Part shown: positions 1 to 3,834 of the stretch, piece after piece | Layout: the number at the start of each line of letters is the position of its first letter | How positions within the stretch are numbered: position 1 is the first letter of the stretch | The notes under the pieces: generated by a model | Databases searched by the model: none | Seen by the model: the letters and a program-made list of their open reading frames with translations, nothing else | Told to the model about the DNA's origin: nothing | Made by a program: the position numbers and the translations under genes | Source: Chlamydiales bacterium | GTDB lineage: Bacteria; Chlamydiota; Chlamydiia; Chlamydiales; FEN-1388 | Direction of reading: 5' to 3' | Length of the DNA: 6,689 bases | Assembly: GCA_021372185.1 (NCBI GenBank) | Contig: JAJFUY010000244.1 | Location: 1 to 6,689 of the forward strand

Positions 1-27
1 CCCACCGTTCCCTTCGGTCACGGTGGG
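1..27. repeat. GC-rich palindromic element at the window edge
   Basis: Perfect 8-bp inverted arms (CCCACCGT at 1-8, ACGGTGGG at 20-27) flank an 11-nt loop. A smaller palindrome follows (CAGT, then cgc, then ACTG, around 35-45), and a GC-rich stretch runs to about 52. The block is much richer in GC than the neighbouring genes. It lies 44 bp beyond the rmuC stop codon, so in the rmuC transcript it would form a strong hairpin and could act as a terminator. Whether a T-tract follows cannot be seen because the window ends. It could instead be one copy of a dispersed intergenic palindromic repeat. The short reading frame through 1-112 has no visible start and looks like repeat-derived translation, not a gene. 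Confidence 0.5.
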
Positions 28-70
28 CTTCGTTCAGTCGCACTGGCGGGCTCTAAAACAAAGCTCATTT

Positions 71-1333
71 TTACACCTCGTCGGGGCTTACGGTAGTAGC
101 CAGGGACCTCGTGAGTTTTTCGATGGGGTCGAGGACGGTTATTTCTTGTGAGCTTGAGATGCCCATCTCTTCAAAACGGCGGGCAGATGTTAACACTCGG
201 CCTTCAAAGCTTCCTACTACCTTGTTATAGGCGTCGACAGACCCGTCGATGGCTTTTTTGAGTTTGCCAAAATGCTCGCATATGGTTGCTAGGCGTTCGT
301 GAAGTGACTTCCCCAGCTCGCAGATTTTTTGTGTCTGTTCGTGCATTACCTGTTCGCGCCAGCCCATGGCAACAGTTCGCAAAAGGGCAATAAGGCTTGT
401 AGGGGTGGCCATGAGTACGCGTTTTCCTGCACCATACTCTATAAGCTGAGGGTCAGCCTCAAGCGCCGCGCCAAAGAATGATTCTCCCGGCAAAAACAGC
501 ACCACAAACTCAGGTGTTTGTGCAAAGCTTTCCCAGTAGGCTTTATCACTTAGGTCTGACAGGTGTTTTTTAACGTGTTTGGCGTGTTCTTTATATTTTA
601 TGGTCTTTAGTTCATCTGTGGGGGCATCTACTGCTTCTAAATAGGCCTGAAGAGGTGCTTTTGCGTCAATTACTAGCACACGATCGTTAGGGAGTTTTAT
701 GATGAGGTCTGGTCTATGCTTGCCGTCATTTCCATCTACTGTATGCTGCGTCACAAAATCGCAGTATTCAACCATACCAGCAAGCTCTACAACGCGCTTA
801 AGCTGCATTTCACCCCATTGGCCACGCACATTGGATGATCTTAAAGAACGCGATAGCTTATTAGTTTCTACATGCAGCTGGTTTTGAACGGTGTGAAGAT
901 TTTTCAGTGTTTCTGTAACAGATGCATAGGCCGAAATACGCGTTTTTTCTAGCTCTTGAATCTTGTTATCTACTTTATCAAGTGACTCTTTAAGGGGCTT
1001 TACAACATCAGTAATGACAAGCTGTTTTTGCGTCCATTCTTGACGGATATCTGTCGAGTACTTTTCGAATGTGGATTTAGCAACATCAAAAAAAGCCGTT
1101 TGCTGAGAGCGAAGCGTATCTGATGCCAAAGCTTTAAATGAGTCCTTCATAGTCTCTTGGGCCTGAAAAATAAGCTGCATCTTTTCTTGGGCCTGTTTTT
1201 TTTCTTCTTCTAGCCGTATACGTGCCTGGGCAAGTTCAATTTGGTGCTTTGTAAGATTCGACTGAAGAGTAAATGAACGATAAGCAAAAAATACGCTCAG
1301 CACAAAAAAGAATCCGGCTATTGCTTCAATCAT
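71..1333 (-). CDS. rmuC: DNA recombination protein RmuC (membrane-anchored, PD-(D/E)XK-like core)
   Basis: A 420-residue RmuC-family protein (Pfam RmuC, formerly YigN). The family limits DNA rearrangements such as inversions at short inverted repeats, and its core is predicted to have a nuclease-like fold. Residues 2-19 form a hydrophobic N-terminal anchor, followed by a Glu/Lys/Gln-rich helical, coiled-coil-like region at about 25-165. The conserved core starts at GQWGE (171-175) and continues with RPDL (207-210) and VIDAK (221-225), which together resemble the E...PD...DxK arrangement of a PD-(D/E)XK site. The family blocks PGESFF (282-287) and TPTSLIALLRTVA (310-322) follow. The start chosen is the ATG at 1333, preceded by GGAG with a 6-nt spacer and giving the membrane anchor right at the N terminus. 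The frame stays open to a TTG at 1387, but that would add 18 unremarkable residues and overlaps a likely -35 element. The length is normal for the family. It is divergent from the PAP2-lexA pair. Confidence 0.93.
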   Translation of the reverse strand: MIEAIAGFFFVLSVFFAYRSFTLQSNLTKHQIELAQARIRLEEEKKQAQEKMQLIFQAQETMKDSFKALASDTLRSQQTAFFDVAKSTFEKYSTDIRQEWTQKQLVITDVVKPLKESLDKVDNKIQELEKTRISAYASVTETLKNLHTVQNQLHVETNKLSRSLRSSNVRGQWGEMQLKRVVELAGMVEYCDFVTQHTVDGNDGKHRPDLIIKLPNDRVLVIDAKAPLQAYLEAVDAPTDELKTIKYKEHAKHVKKHLSDLSDKAYWESFAQTPEFVVLFLPGESFFGAALEADPQLIEYGAGKRVLMATPTSLIALLRTVAMGWREQVMHEQTQKICELGKSLHERLATICEHFGKLKKAIDGSVDAYNKVVGSFEGRVLTSARRFEEMGISSSQEITVLDPIEKLTRSLATTVSPDEV

Positions 1334-1339
1334 AGAAGA

Positions 1340-1387
1340 CTCCAAAGTATGAGAAAAGAGTCTATCCGTATGGCTTAAAAATCGCAA
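1340..1387 (-). promoter_or_regulatory. Candidate rmuC promoter and ribosome binding site
   Basis: On the minus strand, TTGCGA (plus positions 1382-1387, 4/6 to the -35 consensus) and TAGACT (1359-1364, 4/6 to the -10 consensus) are separated by exactly 17 bp. The Shine-Dalgarno GGAG lies at 1340-1343, six bases before the ATG at 1333. The GGAG is clear and decides the start. The promoter call is only a consensus match. Confidence 0.35.
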
Positions 1388-1453
1388 GGTAGGCTTCTAC
1401 TCGACTTTCCTTAAACCTGAATAACCGCTGAGGAGAAATCAATCGTCAAAAAG

Positions 1454-1493
1454 TTGCAAAATCGAGTATAACTTATGCAAATTATTGTGAGAG
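1454..1493 (+). promoter_or_regulatory. Upstream region of the PAP2-lexA operon: TATAAC box, repeated TGCAAA, GAGAG ribosome site
   Basis: A TATAAC hexamer (1467-1472) is a fair -10 match, but no good -35 lies at the right distance. It is flanked by two direct copies of a TGCAAA-containing motif, TTGCAAAAT (1454-1462) and ATGCAAATT (1475-1483), 21 bp apart, which is about two helical turns. GAGAG (1489-1493) is the ribosome binding site that supports the TTG start at 1501. The promoter assignment is tentative. The repeat pair is directly visible but could be chance in AT-rich DNA. Confidence 0.3.
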
Positions 1494-1500
1494 ATCCCGC

Positions 1501-2217
1501 TTGGACACCTTTAAAAGAAATGCTATTTGGGCACTTCCGCTGATGCTGTTGGCACTTCTTGCCCCATTTAGTGCGAGCCTTGATATGTTTGTGACAAAGA
1601 CAGCATTTGATAGAGCAGACGGCATCGGTTTCTACACAAACTCTTTTTTTGACTTCATCTATTTATATGGCGGGCTCCCTGCTGCTATTGTTGCCGGCAT
1701 TGCTGCTATTTTATTAGTGGCCTCTTTTTGGAAACCAAATCTTATCAAGTACCGCGGCAGCTGTTTAGTTCTTTGCCTCACCCTCTTTTTTGGCTCACTT
1801 GTCATCACTCACTTTCTTTTAAAAGAATGCTGGGGAAGACCTCGTCCAAGACAAGTAGTAGAATTTGGCGGATCTCAACAGTTTAGAGCCTACTATGAAC
1901 CCCTTTTTAATAGTGCACCTGAGCCATCCAAGTCATTTCCCTCTGGTCACGCAACCTGTGGATTTTATTTCTTTGCCTTTTATTTCTTAGGAAGGCGCTA
2001 CAAACTCCCCGCAATTGCTGTGCTTGGGTTAGTTGTAGCCATAGGCTTAGGCGGAATGCTTTCTCTTGCGCGCATTGTACAAGGAGGGCACTTTATCTCA
2101 GATGCCTACGTAGCGGCACTGATAATGTGGCTTACAGCCTATGCTGTTGACTATCTGGTATTTGATGCGCCTTTATTTGCTAACTTTAGAAAAAAGTTTT
2201 ATGAGCGCTCTTACTAA
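1501..2217 (+). CDS. PAP2-family membrane lipid phosphatase (LpxE/LpxF/PgpB-like)
   Basis: A 238-residue integral membrane protein of the PAP2 (type 2 phosphatidic acid phosphatase) superfamily. All three family motifs are present: KX6RP at 108-116 (KECWGRPRP), PSGH at 147-150, and R-X5-H-X3-D at R191/H197/D201, with Ala in place of the usual Ser before the Arg. The histidines 150 and 197 are the expected nucleophile and base. About six hydrophobic segments are visible (roughly 8-27, 56-76, 86-107, 151-164, 170-190, 202-221). The FGG and SFPSGHA blocks between motifs recall lipid A phosphatases, so a lipid A, phosphatidylglycerol-phosphate or undecaprenyl-pyrophosphate substrate is likely, with the active site facing the periplasm. 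Which one cannot be decided here. The start is a TTG, with GAGAG at 1489-1493 and a 7-nt spacer; no in-frame ATG exists between the upstream TGA (1429) and 1501. An orphan AGGAG at 1431-1435 serves no usable start codon. The 3' end overlaps the lexA-like gene, so the two are probably one operon. Confidence 0.88.
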   Translation: MDTFKRNAIWALPLMLLALLAPFSASLDMFVTKTAFDRADGIGFYTNSFFDFIYLYGGLPAAIVAGIAAILLVASFWKPNLIKYRGSCLVLCLTLFFGSLVITHFLLKECWGRPRPRQVVEFGGSQQFRAYYEPLFNSAPEPSKSFPSGHATCGFYFFAFYFLGRRYKLPAIAVLGLVVAIGLGGMLSLARIVQGGHFISDAYVAALIMWLTAYAVDYLVFDAPLFANFRKKFYERSY

Positions 2218-2884
2218 GCGACAAAGCCAAATACTGTCCTTAGTGCAGTCTTTAACACAAACAAATGGCTACCCTCCAACCTATCGTGAACTTATGCATC
2301 TGCTCGGGCTTTCATCCCCTGCAACGCTTCATAAACACATCCAAAACCTCATCAAGAATGGCCATTTAAAAAAAAATACACGGGGCTGGCGCGAACTTAA
2401 AACCCCAAAAACTCATAAAACCCATAATCCAAGCTCAAAAGAAATTGCCATTATAGGCGCTATTTCCAAAGGTCAAAAGATTGAACTTTTTGCCAAGGCT
2501 TCCTACTTTGAAGTACCTCCAACATTAAGCACAGGGTCAAAAAGCCTCTATGGCTTTATCATAAATGACGGCTCATTTGCAAGCCAGCATATGCTAAAAG
2601 GTGATTTGATTGTTGTAGAGGCCGCAAAAGACCCGCATAGCGGTGAGATGGTACTAGCAAGAAGTGCCAAAAATGGCGCTCAGATTGGCCGCTACCTTGT
2701 AGAATATAGCCAATCAAAACTACAAACTCACCTTCAAGAAATAGATGGACAAAACTCTCGCAATTCTTTGTCGTTCGAAAAGAACGATTTGCAGACTCAA
2801 GGTGTTATTGTAGGGCTCTTTCGGAAGTATCAGGTATCTGAATCTTCATCTTCAGAGTCAGGCTCGAAATCTTCTAAAGCCTGA
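2201..2884 (+). CDS. LexA/S24-like repressor with a degenerate self-cleavage site
   Basis: A 227-residue protein laid out like LexA. An N-terminal winged helix-turn-helix (about 2-66) begins SALTKRQSQIL and contains NGYPPTYREL and the recognition-helix region SSPATLHKHI, more like Gram-positive LexA than E. coli LexA. A polar linker (67-80) and a C-terminal S24 domain (82-212) follow. In normal LexA the dimer cuts itself between Ala and Gly using a Ser/Lys dyad when RecA is activated. Here the scissile pair aligns as Lys90-Gly91. The serine is kept (Ser125, in DGSF, correctly spaced from GD at 134-135). The lysine is replaced by Gly163 (QIGRYL where LexA has V-K-R-L/F). The fold looks intact but autoproteolysis is doubtful. 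The ATG at 2201 is chosen because it starts where LexA proteins start; earlier in-frame codons lie inside the PAP2 gene. Its ribosome site is poor, which fits coupling to the overlapping PAP2 gene. A Ser/Lys-rich tail (212-227) is encoded opposite pssA. The lexA symbol is withheld because SOS function is uncertain. Confidence 0.85.
   Translation: MSALTKRQSQILSLVQSLTQTNGYPPTYRELMHLLGLSSPATLHKHIQNLIKNGHLKKNTRGWRELKTPKTHKTHNPSSKEIAIIGAISKGQKIELFAKASYFEVPPTLSTGSKSLYGFIINDGSFASQHMLKGDLIVVEAAKDPHSGEMVLARSAKNGAQIGRYLVEYSQSKLQTHLQEIDGQNSRNSLSFEKNDLQTQGVIVGLFRKYQVSESSSSESGSKSSKA
2771..2787. repeat. Small inverted repeat inside the lexA-like gene
   Basis: TCGTTC and GAACGA are perfect 6-bp inverted arms around GAAAA. 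The site lies in the lexA-like coding sequence and about 43 bp past the pssA stop codon on the opposite strand. It could form a modest hairpin at the end of the pssA message, although no T-tract follows on that strand. Since lexA and pssA overlap, no ordinary intergenic terminator exists here. It may be chance. Confidence 0.25.
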
Positions 2885-3675
2885 AGGCGTCGTCCTGATA
2901 TCACACGCACTAAAGAAAGCACCCAAGAGATAATCAAATACCCCCACGCAATGCAGAAGAAGAGTATAGCAAAGTTGTGAACCGCAGTAACGAGAAAAAT
3001 GGCCGCTAATATTGCCGTTAGCAGCACTACCTGAAAAGACCCAACACGTAAACGTAGAGTCTTTAGGCTAGGAAATTTCCAGCGGCTAATCATAAAGTAG
3101 CCTAATACAAAAAAGACGCATCCGGCAATGATTGAGCACTCTTTATCTGTAAAGGCATAAAATGCTTTAGCTTCTTCGCTCTTTAAAAACAGCGTAGTGG
3201 CAAGTGCTGTCGCGGCACCTGCGGGTATTGGAAGGCCAATAAAGTTTTTCTTGGCCGATGCTTTTTCTTCTTCAGTGATATTGGGATCATTTCTTTTTAC
3301 TGTGAAGCGTACAAGGCGAAGAACACCGCTAATAGAAAAGATCATCGCGCCTATAGTTAAAAAGAAAAATAGCATGGTGTTTGTATCAACAGCCAGTGAT
3401 TTTAAAATAACCACCGATGGTGCCACACCAAATGAAACGGCATCTGAAAGCGAGTCAAAAACACCACCAAATTCACTTTCTACCTTCATCGCACGAGCTA
3501 AAGCGCCATCTAACACATCTAAAAAAGCCGCCAAAAGTAGTATGGCCACAGCAGTCATAATATTTTGATAGGTCACACCACCTGTAGGCAATATACACAT
3601 TTTGAAAATAACAAAAAGTCCACAGGAAAGGCTGAATGCCGTCACAACGTTTGGTAAAATTAGCGTTCGTTTCAT
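2830..3675 (-). CDS. pssA: CDP-diacylglycerol-serine O-phosphatidyltransferase (phosphatidylserine synthase)
   Basis: A 281-residue membrane enzyme of the CDP-alcohol phosphatidyltransferase family. It is expected to join CDP-diacylglycerol and L-serine into phosphatidylserine, the precursor of phosphatidylethanolamine. The full signature D-G-X2-A-R-X8-G-X3-D-X3-D is present at residues 56-78 (D56, G57, A60, R61, G70, D74, D78), with a further Asp at 53. The N terminus (KRTLILPNVVTAFSLSCGLF) is typical of bacterial PssA of the Bacillus/chlamydial type. Several hydrophobic helices are visible (about 10-29, 40-55, 100-120, 143-160, 175-192, 210-250). The ATG at 3675 is chosen because GGTGA (plus 3681-3685) sits five bases upstream; a GTG at 3684 would add three residues but has no good ribosome site. 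The acidic C-terminal tail (DFEPDSEDEDSDT) is encoded in the 55-nt tail-to-tail overlap with the lexA-like gene. The substrate is inferred from family resemblance; another CDP-alcohol transferase is less likely. Confidence 0.92.
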   Translation of the reverse strand: MKRTLILPNVVTAFSLSCGLFVIFKMCILPTGGVTYQNIMTAVAILLLAAFLDVLDGALARAMKVESEFGGVFDSLSDAVSFGVAPSVVILKSLAVDTNTMLFFFLTIGAMIFSISGVLRLVRFTVKRNDPNITEEEKASAKKNFIGLPIPAGAATALATTLFLKSEEAKAFYAFTDKECSIIAGCVFFVLGYFMISRWKFPSLKTLRLRVGSFQVVLLTAILAAIFLVTAVHNFAILFFCIAWGYLIISWVLSLVRVISGRRLQALEDFEPDSEDEDSDT

Positions 3676-3694
3676 TGGAATCACCGCACTTTAT

Positions 3695-3723
3695 ATTATG
3701 AGCCTTTTGCAAAAATGTACTAA
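3695..3723 (-). promoter_or_regulatory. Candidate pssA promoter
   Basis: On the minus strand, CATAAT (plus 3695-3700, 5/6 to the -10 consensus) lies 20 bp upstream of the pssA ATG. The hexamer 17 bp further up, TTAGTA (3718-3723), is a poor -35. The left arm of the inverted repeat at 3701-3745 begins directly beside the -10, so a protein bound there would affect pssA transcription. This is a consensus match only. Confidence 0.3.
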
Positions 3724-3745
3724 GACCCGAGTTTTACAAAAGGCT
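3701..3745. promoter_or_regulatory. Interrupted inverted repeat between the divergent pssA and protease genes
   Basis: AGCCTTTTG (3701-3709) and CAAAAGGCT (3737-3745) are perfect 9-bp inverted arms. After one mismatch the pairing resumes with AAAA (3711-3714) and TTTT (3732-3735), leaving a 17-nt centre. The left arm also contains the perfect 10-bp palindrome TTTTGCAAAA (3705-3714). The structure lies midway between two divergent starts and overlaps both candidate promoters, which suits an operator for shared control. It is less like a terminator because no gene points into it and no T-run follows either arm. Confidence 0.45.
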
Positions 3746-3761
3746 TTAAGTAATATATCAC
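3733..3761 (+). promoter_or_regulatory. Candidate promoter of the M16C protease gene
   Basis: TTTACA (3733-3738, 5/6 to the -35 consensus) and TATCAC (3756-3761, 4/6 to the -10 consensus) are 17 bp apart; TATATC at 3754-3759 is an alternative -10. The -35 overlaps the right arm of the inverted repeat. A start of transcription near 3768 would give a leader of about 65 nt, opening with the near-palindrome CCCTTTAAGGGG. Confidence 0.35.
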
Positions 3762-3834
3762 ACTACACCCTTTAAGGGGATGTAAAAAATGGCAAGACTT
3801 TGTAGACTGGAGGATACTTTAGAGAGAACCATAA

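Noticed and set aside
699..887. 62-codon plus-strand frame opposite rmuC
   Set aside because: It is antisense to the conserved RmuC core and has no ribosome site or family resemblance.
1334..1387. Longer rmuC beginning at the TTG at 1387 (18 extra residues)
   Set aside because: The extra residues look non-conserved, no ribosome site precedes the TTG, and the ATG at 1333 has GGAG at ideal spacing and puts the membrane anchor at the N terminus.
1475..1543. A 22-codon frame starting at ATG 1475 and overlapping the PAP2 start
   Set aside because: It has no convincing ribosome site and no recognisable features; it overlaps the PAP2 gene in another frame.
2141..2200. Longer lexA-like protein starting inside the PAP2 gene
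   Set aside because: The added residues are a shadow of the PAP2 C terminus; LexA homology begins right after the ATG at 2201.
3197..3568. 123-codon plus-strand frame opposite pssA
   Set aside because: It lies wholly antisense to well-conserved PssA, including its catalytic motif, and resembles no family.
3473..3712. 79-codon minus-strand frame overlapping the pssA 5' end
   Set aside because: It is an out-of-frame shadow of the PssA N terminus and catalytic motif.
3701..3750. Rho-independent terminator
   Set aside because: The inverted repeat lies between two divergent starts, no gene ends towards it, and neither arm is followed by a T-run.
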